Of a stretch of 64,000 nucleotides of DNA, positions 37,270-49,000 are shown one piece after another. Position 1 is the first letter of the stretch, and the number at the start of each line of letters is the position of its first letter. Below the pieces are notes generated by a model. It did no database searches. It was not told the origin of the DNA and was given only the letters and a program-made list of their open reading frames with translations. A program made the position numbers and the translations under genes. Where the stretch lies: positions 186,001 to 250,000 of the forward strand of contig CATKHW010000551.1 in the NCBI GenBank assembly GCA_949752795.1, given 5' to 3'. The DNA comes from Hyperoodon ampullatus (Eukaryota; Chordata; Mammalia; Artiodactyla; Ziphiidae).

Positions 37270-38174
37270 CAGAAAAAAGTTCTTCCCTTCACACAGATGT
37301 ATTTATATGAATGAATTATTTACATGCTTATATCTATAAATACATAAAAGAGGAATAAAATCAAACTTGAACGAAAGAAGAAAATAAAAAACCTGAACCC
37401 ACGAGTTAGACAGAGGAAAACCCTATCAGGGCACTTGCTCCAGCGGTAAACAATTCTGACATTGGTCAGAGGTGGGGAATCATCTCCCATACAGCCAGCA
37501 GCCCACCCCCCAAGCAAGGAGGGTCCTCATTGCAAAGCTGGGGGACCGTGCCATGGCATCTGTGAGTAAACGTGAGCTGAGCCCCAGTCCTGCTGCAGCT
37601 GAACTCTTCCCACCCTTTCCAGGTAAAACACCTGAATATGTACAAGAACTTGCAAGCCTAGAGGAAGGGCTGTGGAGCCACACCAACGACAGCACACAGG
37701 CCGACTTGGTGCCTGCTGGCCAGTCAGGATGGTCCTGGCCCCAGATGCTCTTCTGTAAGCTTTCCATTTCCCTGCCTGAGATACCCCTCCTGCCACGGCC
37801 CCCACTGCTTTTTTACTTCCTCACCTCTGCCTGGGGTGAAATTCCAGCGGCAAGTATGGGTGACACATCCTCTTCTTTAGCAGGTGGCAGCCTGGCAACT
37901 CCTGAAGAAAGTCCAGCAGAGCCCCACTCACACTGGGCCACCCACAAAGCCACGGCCCCTCACTCCCTCGCACCAGCAAAGCCCCGGCACTGCCTACGGG
38001 GCAGAGAATATGGCGTCAGTCACATCTACAAGGGCTGTCGCTCACTGGAGATCTGTTTATATTTCTCTCAACCCAGGCACACCTGTGGAGGGCTGGCAGG
38101 CAGTTTCAGGCTACCAAAATCAGCCAATCCTCACCCCTCAGGGGCTCACAGTTGCAGAAAATGAAACTTGCTAA

Positions 38175-38587
38175 ACGGGCCAGGCCCTAGGAACAGGTGT
38201 GGGCTCTTGAGAATAAGGATAGACAAGGGGCTGCAGCTGCGGCTTGTTTTCTTATCATTTTATCTGGTCCATGAGTGGAAAACAACTTCAAGAAGACACT
38301 ATCCTAATGAGAGGAACCCAGGAGTCAGGGAGAGGAGTGATGGTGGGTGGAGACAGAGGCCTGGTGCCCTGGCTGCAGTGGAAGTGTCTGGAAGACCAGG
38401 CAGAAAGAGCCTGCAGAGAGTGATTGCCATGGTCACAGACCTGTCAGAGCTGCTGTTTGTTAGTTCAAGTCCTGCTCTGAGGTGTTCTGTGTCAGCTGTG
38501 AGCGACAGGTGAGCTGGGGGTTCTCTGCAAGGTGGGCTATGTGCACAGTTCCTGTGTGTCCAGCCCTGCTGGGGTACCTGCCAAGGG
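38175..38587. other. Unrecognised non-tandem sequence
   Basis: GC-moderate DNA continuing from the right-most GC block. I see no recognisable domain, transposon terminus or RNA. Open frames here (for example 38168-38512) show no known motif. Confidence 0.5.
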
Positions 38588-38790
38588 GAGCTCCGTATCC
38601 TGGGAAGGGCCTGAGTAGGAGAGCCCCATGGGCTGCTGGGTAGCTGCAGAGGTGAGCTCCATACCCTGGGAGGGACTTGACCACGAGAGCCCCGTGGGCT
38701 GTGGGGTAGGGGTGCAGCCCAGGTGAGCTCCATATCCTGGGATTGGCCTGACCACGAGAGCCCCATGGGCTGCTGGAGACCTGGTAAAGT
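38588..38790 (+). repeat. GC-rich minisatellite, three ~66-71-bp copies
   Basis: Copies start with gagctcc at 38588, 38654 and 38725. Each contains a cctggga-like core and gagagccccatgggctg or a close variant. The third copy is truncated or diverged after about 60 bp. It lies just upstream of retroviral pol-like sequence; tandem repeats are common in retroviral LTRs, but I see no LTR boundaries here. Confidence 0.85.
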
Positions 38791-39600
38791 ATATCAGGAC
38801 AGTCAGTGAAGCCACCGAGGATATACAACCAGTAGCTCCTATTTCCTATTCCCTGCTGGTCATTCTACCTTCCACCAGGCCATGGCATTCTGTATTAGAC
38901 ATCAATGATGCCTTCTTCTGTATTCCATTCATCTCAGAGTCACAAGAATTTTTGGCTTGTGAGTGGCAGGACACAACATGCAACAAAAGCAATAATGCTG
39001 GGCCGTCCTGCCCCAATGGTTCAAAAATCCCCACACCATCATTGGGGAAATGTCCTCTAAAGAACTAAAAGTTCAACCTCTGTAAAAGGGAACCCTCCTT
39101 CAATATGCAGATGACATTCTGAGCGCCAGGCCTACTAAAGACGCCTCTGAACTACCTAGCCAAGAAAGGATAGAAGGTGTCCAAGAAAAATGCTCAAATA
39201 TCCCAGGCTAAGGTGACATGCCTGGGCTTCATTCTCACAGATATTCGGAGAAACGCATCCCAGGATAGGGAAGAAGCCATTTGCAACCTTACCTCTTCTA
39301 AAACTAGAAGACAGCTTAGGGGTTCCTGGGGAGGCCAAGGTTTTCTGCATCTGGATCCCTAACTACAGTGTAATAGCTGGGCCTCTACATGAAACACTGA
39401 CACGAAAAGATGATGATCCTTTTGAATAGAATCCAGAAGCAGCCTTTCAAGAATGGAAAGAGCAGTCAATACAGACCCTTGCCCAGGAACTCCCTAATTT
39501 AGCTAAACCCTTTGACCTTTACATACCCGGTCAAAGGTTAATCGCCCTTGGAGCCTTAGTGCAAAAACTGGGACCACTTGAAATGGAGCAACACAAGAAT
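38790..39600 (+). pseudogene. Endogenous gammaretrovirus-like pol remnant (RT to RNase H linker)
   Basis: Reverse-transcriptase motifs appear in order: a motif with LDINDAFF near 38895-38918 carrying the first catalytic aspartate, then YADD at 39104-39115. Next come LGF near 39222 and sequence resembling the RT thumb and connection. Near 39478-39580 is a region resembling the start of the RNase H part (ALVQKLGP). These lie in different frames (0, 2, 0, 1), with stop codons and frameshifts between them, so no functional enzyme can be encoded. The family call is gammaretrovirus-like by motif spacing; the exact ERV family is not determined. Confidence 0.8.
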
Positions 39601-39840
39601 GCCCTTCAGGTATGATAAACTATGGTCACCAAGGGCTTTGCCCACCGACTCATCAGGCCAGGATACTGGGGTATCTAAAAAGCTGGAAATCAGCAGCCCG
39701 CAAGGCCAGCTCCCTCCTAAGGGAAAAGGACCCCACGTGGTGATCCTAACCACCCATCATGCCCTGAAGTTGCAGGGGTCGCTCTGTGGACACACTGACC
39801 TCGAGTGAGGAGGCCCTCCAACTCCAACCTCCAGAGAGAT
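39600..39840 (+). pseudogene. Integrase C-terminal remnant, internal pol deletion
   Basis: A short frame at 39721-39810 reads KGKGPHVVILTTHHALKLQG, which resembles the end of gammaretroviral integrase. It lies only about 130-200 bp after RNase H-linker-like sequence, so most of RNase H and integrase is missing. Between 39600 and 39715 I cannot place the sequence confidently. Confidence 0.6.
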
Positions 39841-39989
39841 AAACGGGGGCAACGGGCCCCCAAGATGACTCGTGTGACCATCACTTGACCTGGAGTTTCT
39901 CTCAGAAAACGACAAGACTGTGCCCCGAAAGAGCAGACTACTGCTTGCAGGACTTACTGCACCCAGAGGGGAGCTAATAAGCTTGGCGG

Positions 39990-40230
39990 GGGAAAGGTAT
40001 ATCACGCTTTCACCATAGAAAACCCTACAGACACCGCGGTGATGGTGGCCAATATGACCGGCTGGACTGCTGGCTACTTCTAAAGGCCATTGACTCAGTG
40101 GACGTCATGGTCCTGGATCACCACTGACCCTGGACTGTCTGGGAGTTGCGCGGGCAGGGCTCTGACACATGGTGCTGTTTGTACATTAATTCAGGGACCT
40201 AATTAAAGAAAGCACAGACTACCGGTCAGA
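39990..40230 (+). pseudogene. Possible retroviral env remnant
   Basis: Position downstream of integrase, and a cysteine pair followed by a tyrosine-rich stretch near 40170-40190, suggest a decayed transmembrane subunit. Stops are frequent, and the call rests mainly on gene order. Confidence 0.3.
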
Positions 40231-40339
40231 GCATCTGGTCTGGCAAAAACTGTCAGCCTAAGGTCGCCGAACATATGTGGGGTGGGGTGAAACCTGCCAC
40301 CGCAGCATCTCTGCGCCTCTCTTTCCTGGACCCTTAAAG

Positions 40340-40680
40340 GTCATTAGAATCTGTAACACTTCCAATGCTGGTGCTCAGGCGGACGAGAAGTGAGGCAGGA
40401 GGCCTTGGGACAATCAACCTCACCAGGAGGCTGGTGGGGAGACGTTTTGCCCCTCCCCCCATGTATCAGGGCTCCCACCACAGCATGAAGCAGTTACAAA
40501 AGAGGGGTCTGCACCCTCAACACCCCAAGAATAAGGAACAGAACAAAAAGCAGAGGAGGTGTTCGTCTCCGGCAACGTTCATTAAAAATTCCTGGGAGAT
40601 AAAAAGAGAATCTGGGCAATTAAATAAAGTCTAACCTGTTTTTCCTTTGTGCTTTGTCTAATTTCACGTGCTCCTAGGTT
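40340..40680 (+). other. Possible ERV 3' region with polyadenylation signal
   Basis: A purine run aaaagagggg at about 40498-40507 could be a remnant polypurine tract. An AATAAA at 40622-40627 is followed by a T-rich segment (tgtttttcctttgtgctttg), as in the R/U5 part of some LTRs. No matching 5' LTR or target duplication is visible. Confidence 0.3.
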
Positions 40681-41349
40681 TCCGCATGCAGAGGTCCCAC
40701 ACCCGGCACTTCAGACCCGATTTCCTAGTGCAGAATGGCTGGGTCGACACCTCAGCTAGCGGGGTCCCATGCAGACTCCGCGGCATAGAGCCTGAGCTGC
40801 AGCCAATGCAGCCCTCGAGAGCTCCATCCCCTCCCTCCCACTGACGCTGCCGGGGACCCTACACAGCAGCACAGCCCACAGCCCATGGGGGAGTGCACAC
40901 TCTCACCTCTCCATTCTGTTTTCAAAATAATGTTTCCTTTGCTTCTGAACCAAACTCAGTCTTGATCTGTTGGCTCCAATGACACTGGGCACGGGGACTC
41001 CTGTTGGGGTCCACTCTGGTGGATCAGTAACAGAAATTGAGAACATTGTAACTTCAATGAACAGATGTGTGAGCCAAACTGTAGTTAACATAGAGCAGTG
41101 TATAATGCTCGGGTAAAATAAGATGTTTCTAAGACTTACATTTGATATTTCCATCACTTTCCTATAAGCAAGTTCAGTGAAGACGTCTGTCTTATTTGTC
41201 AGGTCAACATTAGAGAAATGAAGTGATTTATTTCCATTGATGTGCATCGAATACTCTTGGCTGAAGCTTCAATCTTGTTTTGAATGTTTTTCCATTGAAA
41301 ATGATACCTCTCTTTCAGCTCCCCCATTTCTGAGAAGTATAAAATCTTA
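40681..41349. other. Unrecognised non-tandem sequence
   Basis: First about 230 bp are GC-rich, the rest AT-rich. A 114-codon open frame runs on the minus strand (41247-40903), but its translation matches no family I know. Nothing else can be supported. Confidence 0.4.
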
Positions 41350-41545
41350 TAATTTATTATTACCAAAGGGGAAAGGTAGGAGAAGGGATAAATTAACAGT
41401 TTGGGATTAACACATACACACTGCCATGTATAAAAGAGATCATCAACAAGGAACTACTGTATAGCACAGGGAACTACACTGAATATTTTGCAATAACCTA
41501 TAAGGGGAAATAATCTGAAAAAGAATAGATATTTTTATTGACATC
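41350..41545 (+). mobile_element. Old L1 3' UTR fragment
   Basis: Contains taccaaaggggaaagg, ggattaacacatacacact, ctactgtatagcacaggg and aataacctataaggg in order, the typical 3' UTR of older L1 families in cetartiodactyls and other laurasiatherians. No A-rich tail remains. Confidence 0.85.
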
Positions 41546-41754
41546 ATCTATCAATGACAGATAAAATGTAACCTAAGCAAGGCCGATGGTGAGCGCTTCT
41601 AACACTGAATATTTCAGTCATCTAAAGTTTGGGCTCTGCCTATTTCCCAAGGCCCTTAAAGGACATACGTGTAGCCGTAGCTTAAAAATTCCCCAGTTTG
41701 GGGTTCGGGGAGGCACTGATTTGGAAAAATCCCTGGTGTTCTCCTTACATGCAT
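41546..41754. other. Unassigned spacer before diverged satellite A
   Basis: No repeat or gene recognised; parts may be decayed satellite A, but the match by eye becomes convincing only from about 41755. Confidence 0.4.
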
Positions 41755-42018
41755 GGGACCCTTCCTACAGCTAAAACATGCCTGTCACACCTAGAGGATG
41801 GTACACCGTTTGATCGGAAAGAGTTTGGAAAAGGCACCTCATCTCCTCATCGCCTGGTGCTCGGGTTCAACCCTCCAGCATTTTTCCTAACAATCTCCTC
41901 ACTTGGGGATATCAGCACCGTCAACATCCTGTTGCACACAGTTTGGAATTTGTCCAGAGGATGAAGCGGAAGGATGAGAAAAATTTAGAGACAAGTCTTA
42001 GGTGTTCGGACAGGCACA
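41755..42018 (+). repeat. Diverged satellite A, partial unit
   Basis: The end of a unit: cctacagctaaaacatgcctg and the ctcctggtgctccggttt-like region (cgcctggtgctcgggttc) align with unit 1 positions of about 1480-1739, with many differences. Confidence 0.8.
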
Positions 42019-43763
42019 TGCCACTCTAATTTCCAATCCAGAAGACAAATTCATCAAAGGCTAGAATTGCCCACGGAAACAGAATAGGGCTAGAGGAAAT
42101 CCCGCTGTTTTGTGTCCAGTTTCCAAAAACACAAGTTGAAAAATGGAACTCAGGGGCACTAAAATTCATGAAACTGCAGAGTTGAAAATATCTATCGTCG
42201 AAAAATGTCTTGAGGTAAGTCACAGAAAAGGACTTGTAAGCAAGGGAGAGTGGCAGGAAACAGATTTGAAGAGGTAGAAAGGACTCCCCATTAAAGCACA
42301 AGAAAAGGGGCTGAACATCGCCAATGATGCAGTTGGCCAAAAAGGGTGTATGCATTTTTTCTGAATATATTCAAGTAAAGGCCATACACACTTTTTATCC
42401 AACCAAACAGGTGGGCACTGGAAATCAATATCACAAAATGTATCACTTCACATCAGTCAGAAGGGCCATCCACATAAAGTGTAAACACCAGAAATGCAGG
42501 ACAGGGCGAGGAGAAAAGGGAGCCCTGTGAGGCTGATAGTGGAAATGTAATTTGCCAACGGCCACTCTGGAGAAGTGTATTGTGTTTGCTAAAACATCTA
42601 AAAAATGAGCTACAGAGCATAGGGCACTTGCACTCATGGGCGTGTACCTTGGGAAAAACAAAAATCGACAGAAAACAGGCACCCGAACGTTTACCACCTC
42701 TCTGTTAAAAAGGGCCTCAACTTGGATATAACCTAAATGTCCCTGGAAGGATAAAATGGATAAAAGAGATGGGGTACTTATGTAGAGTGGAATATTACTC
42801 ATCCAGAAATCAATGAAATAAGGCCAGTTGTAACAACTCTGGAGGAGTTACATACGATCATTCTAAGTGACATATGTCAGAAAGAAAAAGACACATATCA
42901 TAAGATGTCACTTAAAGGTGGAATCAAAAATGGCTACACATGAAATAAATTACAAAACAGAAACATAGTCAAATATGTAGAAAATAGACATAAGGCTGCT
43001 AAATGGGAAAGGTGGGGAATGGTGAGGTATTATCCAGGAGGTTGAAATTAGCAAAGATACCATTCCAAGTACCAAATTGAATAACTGACAAGGCCTACAC
43101 GGTACCTCAAAGAACTGCACTCAGCCCACTCAAGTCACTGGAAAATAATACATATGACTGGTAAGCATCTGAAAAAGAAGTTATTGTTGTCTCACAGTAC
43201 ATGAATCAAGTGGATGTACAGCAGCAAAAAACAGAGCTTTGAAAATCAGCTGTAACCAATATAAAAATAAATTTAAAACTATTTATAAAAACAGTGAGAC
43301 AGACAAAAATTCTTACAACTTTTGTTGAAGGGCTACGATGTAAAATGGATTGAACACATGTAGACCCACAGCAGGATGATTATATAAGGCTGGAAGCTAT
43401 GCACGCTAAGAGATGTTAGAGAGGCTGGGTGAGGAAATGCAGACCTTTTAAAGTAATACTGCCTGGTACCCATTCCATGGGTCCCAAATCTGCAGGTTCA
43501 AGGGAATCTTCTGACAGCGAAAACATGCCTGGGAAACCGAGATGAATGTACACCGTGTGCTCAGGAAAGGTGTCTAAAATGCACCTCATTTTTGATCTCC
43601 TGGTGCTGGGGTTCGCCATTCCAGCCACATTACTAACAATCTCCCCACTTGGAGAATCAGCACCTTTAACCTCCTGTTTCACACAGTTTGCAATTTGTGC
43701 AGAGGATAAATGGGAAGAGGGGGAAACAATGAGAGATTAGCTGTAAGAGTTTTGACAGGCACA
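42019..43763 (+). repeat. Diverged satellite A unit L1
   Basis: 1745 bp, much more divergent from the arrays than any array unit is from another, with closer likeness to ordinary L1 3' sequence in its second part. The inverted repeat at 42331-42404 pairs at only 27 of 37 positions. Confidence 0.88.
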
Positions 43764-45504
43764 TGTCACTCTAATTTCCCATTAGGAAGAAGAATTAACC
43801 AAAGGCTCAGCCTGCCTCCCCAGAACCAGAATAGGGCCAGAAGTAATCCAATGGTTTGGCGGCCAGCTCACAAAAAAAGCGAGTTGCAAAATGGAGCTCA
43901 GGAGCAGACAATTCCAAGACCTGCAAAGATATAAATGATAACCAACGTCCAAAAATATATTCAGGTAAGGTAACGAAGAGGATCTGAATGACAGGCAGAA
44001 TTGCAGGAAACAGATTTCAAAAGGTAGATTGTACTCACATTTAAAGCATATGAAAAGCAGCAGAATTTCTAAAATGATGCGGTTGGGCAAAAGGGTGTAT
44101 GCGTTTTTTTCGTGAATATCTTCAGGAAAAAAACACATGCAGAGTTTTTGGCCAACCAAGCAAGAGGGAAATGCAAATCCGCACAACAAAGAAGTCTCAA
44201 TTTCCACTGCTCAGAAAGGCCATCCAAAAAATGTGTACAAACCAGAAATGCAGGAGAGGCCATGGAAAACAGGGAGCCTAGTCACGCTGATGGGTGGGGT
44301 ATAAATATCCAAGAGCCACTCTGAAGAAGTGTATGCTGTTTTTAAAACATCTAAAATACAAAGCCCCAGAGCAAGAGGATTTCAACTCATGGACATATAA
44401 CTTGGGAAGACTAAATGTCAATAAGACACAGGCACCCCAAAGTTTAGGGCTGCTCTGCATACAAGAACCTCAACTTTGGTACACATAAAATGTCCCAGGA
44501 AAAAGAGAAATGCATAAAGAACTTGTGGTAATTTTGCACAACGGAATATCACTCAGACATGAAATCAATGTATATAAGGCCAGTAGCAGCATAATGAGTG
44601 GATTTAGGTATGATGATTTTAAGGGAAATTAGTCACACAGAAAAAGAATCTTATCATAATATATCACTTATAGAGGGAATGTCAATATCACAACACATGA
44701 ACTGAATTAGGAAAGAGAACAGAGTCTCACATTTAGCAAATATCTCTTATGCCTGCTTCAGGGGAAAGGAGAGGTGGTGTGATGCATAAAACCAGAGTTT
44801 GATATTAGCACAGGTACCATTCCATAAACCAAATACAGAATAGGCAAGACCTACACCTTCCTCAGTGAACGGGACTCAACACCCCTATGCCCCACAGAGG
44901 AATATATCTGACTACTAAGAATCTTAAAACCTATATATTGATATGTCTCCGTAAGGGAATCAATTGTGTCTAGACTGGCATAAACACGTCAGTGAAAATC
45001 AGCTCAACCCCATTATAAAAATGAATTTCAAAAAAACCCAAAAAACAGCGAAATTCTTACACAATTCCTTCAGGGGTTCTGATGAAACCCCTGGAATGAC
45101 CCTATCTGCAAAGACAGCTGGATGAGACATAAGGCTGGACACTTGGGACTGTGAGGACTGGTGAGATTGGGAGAGAAAATGCAGACCTTTTAACGTAGTA
45201 ATGCATGCCACCATTCCATGTGTCCCAAATCTCCAGGTAGAAGGGAATATCACTACAATTATAACATGTATGGGAAACCTAGAAAATGGACACCCTGTGA
45301 TGGCGAAACGTTTCTAAAACTCTCCTAATTTTTCCTCTCCTTGTGCTCCACGTTGGCATTCCAACTGCTTTACTATCAATCTCCCAACTTAGGAGAGTCA
45401 GCCCCTATAACCTCCTGGTTCGCACAGTTTGCTAATTGTGCAGAGGATGAAAGGGAAGAGGGAGAACCAATCAGAGAGTAGATGTAGGCATTTGGACGGG
45501 CACA
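43764..45504 (+). repeat. Diverged satellite A unit L2
   Basis: 1741 bp. The inverted-repeat region near 44081-44156 is clearly imperfect (gaatatcttc at its centre). Similarity to the arrays rises towards the 3' end. Confidence 0.9.
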
Positions 45505-46021
45505 TGTCACTCTAATTTCCCGGCAGGAAGAAGAATTAACCAAAGCCTCAGCCACCCACAGGGAACCAATATAGCCACCCCTTGAACCAGTATAGGTCCT
45601 GAAGCAAAATTGTGGATTTGCGGCCAGCTCACAAAGATGGGATTTGAAAATTGGAGCTCAGGGGCACAGCAATTCACAAACCTTCAGACTTATAAAGGAC
45701 TACTCTCTTCCAAAAATCTGTTGAGGGAAGGCAATGAAGCGGCCTTGAAAATGAGGCAGAATTGCACAAAACATATTTCAAGAGGTAAATTGGAATCGCC
45801 TTTAAAGCACAGGAAAAGCATCCCAACTTGGACAGAGATGCACTTGGCCAAAAAGGGCGTATGCCTTTTCTCCTGAATATATTCAGAAGAAAACGCATAC
45901 ACCCTTTTTGGCCTATCAAGCAAACGCGTAATACAAATCCACACTACAAAGAATTGTCACTTACCACCGCTCAAAACGGACATCCGAATATCTGTAAAAA
46001 CCAGAAAGGCAAGAGAGAGAT
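45505..46021 (+). repeat. Satellite A unit L3, 5' part (interrupted)
   Basis: First 517 bp of a unit up to ccagaaaggcaagag. The inverted repeat at 45843-45916 has five mismatched pairs. The unit is then replaced by the minisatellite and resumes near unit position 891 at 53187. Confidence 0.9.
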
Positions 46022-49000
46022 GGCAAGGGCATGAAGCAATGTGATCCCAATGGTCATGGAGGATTGTGATGACAAGCGCATGGAGAATTGTGATCACAAG
46101 ATTATGTACCATTTTGTTGACAAAGGCAAGGAGCATTATGATGACAAGGTTCAAGGAGCACTGAGATGACAAGCATCACGGAGCATAGTGATTACATGGA
46201 TCATGGAGCATTGGGATGACAAGCGCATGGATCATTGTGATGACAATGGTCATGGAGCATTTTAATGACAAGAGTCCCGGATCATTGTGTTGTCAGGGTT
46301 CATGGAGCGTTGTGATGACAGTGGTCATGGAGCATTGTGATGACAGGGGTCATGGCGCATTGTGATGAGAAGGTCATGGAGCATTGGACTGAAAATGTCC
46401 ATGGAGTACTGTGATGACAGGGGTCATGGAGCATTGTGATGACAAGGTACTGGAGCACTGTGATGAGAAGACCATGGAGCCTTGTGATGACAAGTCTCAT
46501 GGAGCATTCTGATGAAAAGTGCCATGGAGCATTGTGATTACAGGGGTCTTGGAGCATTGTGATGACAAGGGCATGGAGCATTGGGATGAGAAGGCCATGG
46601 AGCGTTCTGATGACATGCATCATGGAGCTTTGTGATGACAAGGGCATGGAGCATTGTGATTACAGTGGTCTTGGAGCACTGTGATGAAAAGGGCATGGAT
46701 CATTGTGATGAAAAAGGCATGGAGCCTTGTCATGACAGGGTTCAAGGAGCAAACTGACAACAAGTGTCAGGGAGCATTGTGATGACAAGGGTATTGAGTA
46801 TTGTGATGACAAAGGTCATGGAGCATTGTGATGAGAAGACCATGGATAATTGTGATGATGAGCGTCATGGGGCGTTGTGATGATAAGTGTTATGGAACAT
46901 TTTGATCACAAGGATTTGGAGCATTTTGATGACAGAGGTCATGGAGCATTTTGGTTTCATTTTGATGACAATAGCCTGAAGCATTATGATGATGGGCATG
47001 GTGCATTGTGATGACAGGGTTCATGGAGCATTGAGATGAAAAGGGGCATGGAGCATTGCGATTACAGGAGTCTTGGAGCATTGTGATGACAAAGGCATGG
47101 AACATCGTGAATGAGAAGGCCATGGAGCATTCTGTTGACATGCGTCAGGGAGCTTTGTGATGACAAGGGCATGGAGCATTGTGATTACAGGGGTCTTGGT
47201 GCATTGTGATGACAAGGGTCATGGAGCCTTGTGATGACAAGGCTGTGGAACATTGTGATGGCAGGGGTCATGGAGCATTGTTATGACAGGGGTAATGGAG
47301 CATTGTGATGACAAGGGCATGGAGCATTGGTCTGAAAAGTTTCATGGATTATTGTGATGAGAGGGGGCAAGGAGCACTGTGATTACAAGGGCATGGAACA
47401 CTGTGATACATGGGTCATGGAGGATTGTAATGACAAGCGCATGGAGCATTGTGATAAGAATGGCATCGAGCATTGTGATGAAAAGCATCATGGAGCCTGT
47501 GATGACAAGGGCATGGAACAATGTGATGAGAGGGTTCATGGAGCATTGTGATGACAATGGCATGCAGCATTGTGATGACAAGGGTCATTGAGCTTTGTGA
47601 TGATAAAGGTCATGGAGCATTTTGATGACAAGGGTGTGGTGCATTCTGTTGTGAAGGGCAGGGAGCATTGTGATGACAGGGGTTATGGAACATTGTGATG
47701 TCAGGGGAATGGAGCATTGTGATGATAAAGGTATGTAGCATTGTTGTGACAAGGGTCATGGAATATTGTGATGACAGGGGTGAGGGAGTATTGTGTTGAC
47801 TAATGATGGAACATTGTGATATCAGTGGTGAGAGAGTATTTTGATGAGAAGTGCATGGAGCAGTGTGATGACAAGGTTTATGGAGCATTGTGATGACAAA
47901 GATGTGGAGCATTGTGATGACAAGTGCATGGCACATTGTGATGCCATGGGTCATGGAGTATTGTGCTAACAAAGGCATTGAGCATTGGGAGGACAAGGGT
48001 CACCGAGCATTGTGATGAAATGTTCATGGAGCGCTGTGGTGACAAAGGTCACAGAGCCTTGTGATGACGAGGGCATGGACCATTGTGATGACAAAGGCCA
48101 TGAAGCATTGTGATGACTGGAGTCACGGAGCATTGTGATGACAGGGGTCATAGAGCATTGTGATGAAAGGGCATGGAGCATTGTGATGACAGGGGCATGT
48201 TGCATTGGTTTGACAAGTTTCAGGGATTATTGTGATGACAGTGGGCATGGCGCATTGTGATGACAAGGGCATGGAGCATTGTGATGAGAAGGTCATGGAG
48301 TATTGTGAAGAAGGGTGTCAGGGAGCATTGTGATGACATATGTCGTGGTCCATTGTGATGACAATGGAATGGAGCATTGTGATGCCAAGTGTCATGGAGG
48401 ATTGTGATGACAAAGGTAATGGAGCATTTTGATGACAAGCGCTTGGGGCATTGTGATGACAAGGGTCATGGAGCATTGTGATAACAAGGGCGATTGAGAA
48501 TTTTGATGACATGTTCATGAAGCATTGTGATGACAATCACATGGAGCTTGCTGTGACAGGGATCATGGAGCATTGCGATGAAAAGTGCATAGAGAATTGT
48601 GATGACAAAGCATGTAACACTGTGATGAAAAGCATCATGGAGAACAGTGATGCCAAGAACGTGGAGAATTGTGATGACAGGGGACATGGAGCATTGTGAT
48701 GACCAGGGCATGGAGTATGGTGATGGCAAGACCGTGGAGCATTGTGATGAGAAGACCATGGATAATTGTGATGATGAGCGTCATGGAGCACTGTAATGAC
48801 AAGGGGTATGGAGCATTGTGATGACAGGGGTCATGGAGCATTGTGATGACAAGGTTCATGGAGCATTCTGATGACAAGCTTGTGGAGTATTTTGATGACA
48901 ATGACATGGAGCATTTTGATGAAAATGGCATGGGGCATTGTGATTAAAAAGACATGGAGCCTTTTCATGACAGTTTTCAGGGAGCATTCTGACGACAAGT

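Larger units (their letters stand above)
18495..38174 (+). repeat. Macrosatellite B array (~2.72-kb units)
   Basis: A truncated GC-rich block (18495-19112) is followed by seven complete units starting at 19113, 21831, 24552, 27273, 29991, 32721 and 35439; lengths are 2718, 2721, 2721, 2718, 2730, 2718 and 2736 bp. I set the register at the ctaa that ends the GC block. In the right-most unit this block runs into unrelated DNA after 38174, while everywhere else it is joined to an L1 fragment, so that join is the tandem junction. Each unit is L1 fragment 1, ~365-bp spacer, L1 fragment 2, ~285-bp linker, GC-rich block. I do not recognise the unit as a named satellite. Confidence 0.95.
35439..38174 (+). 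repeat. B unit 7, right-most, with diverged 3' part
   Basis: 2736 bp. Up to about 36838 it matches unit 5 at +5,448 bp almost exactly. Beyond that (first change aaacacccacag near 36841) the L1 3' end, linker and GC block (37553-38174) differ from all other copies by many substitutions. An extra G in ttctttagcagg near 37880 shifts the GC-block frame. After ctaa at 38171-38174 the sequence continues into non-tandem DNA, so this looks like the ancestral edge of the array. Confidence 0.94.

Noticed and set aside
37472..38164. 230-codon frame in the last B GC block as a distinct gene
   Set aside because: It reads a shifted frame after an extra G relative to the other copies, so the C-terminal half is a different frame; there is no sign of selection.
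40903..41247. 114-codon minus-strand frame as a gene
   Set aside because: No recognisable family, no splice or promoter context, and it lies in unassigned DNA between an ERV and an L1 remnant.
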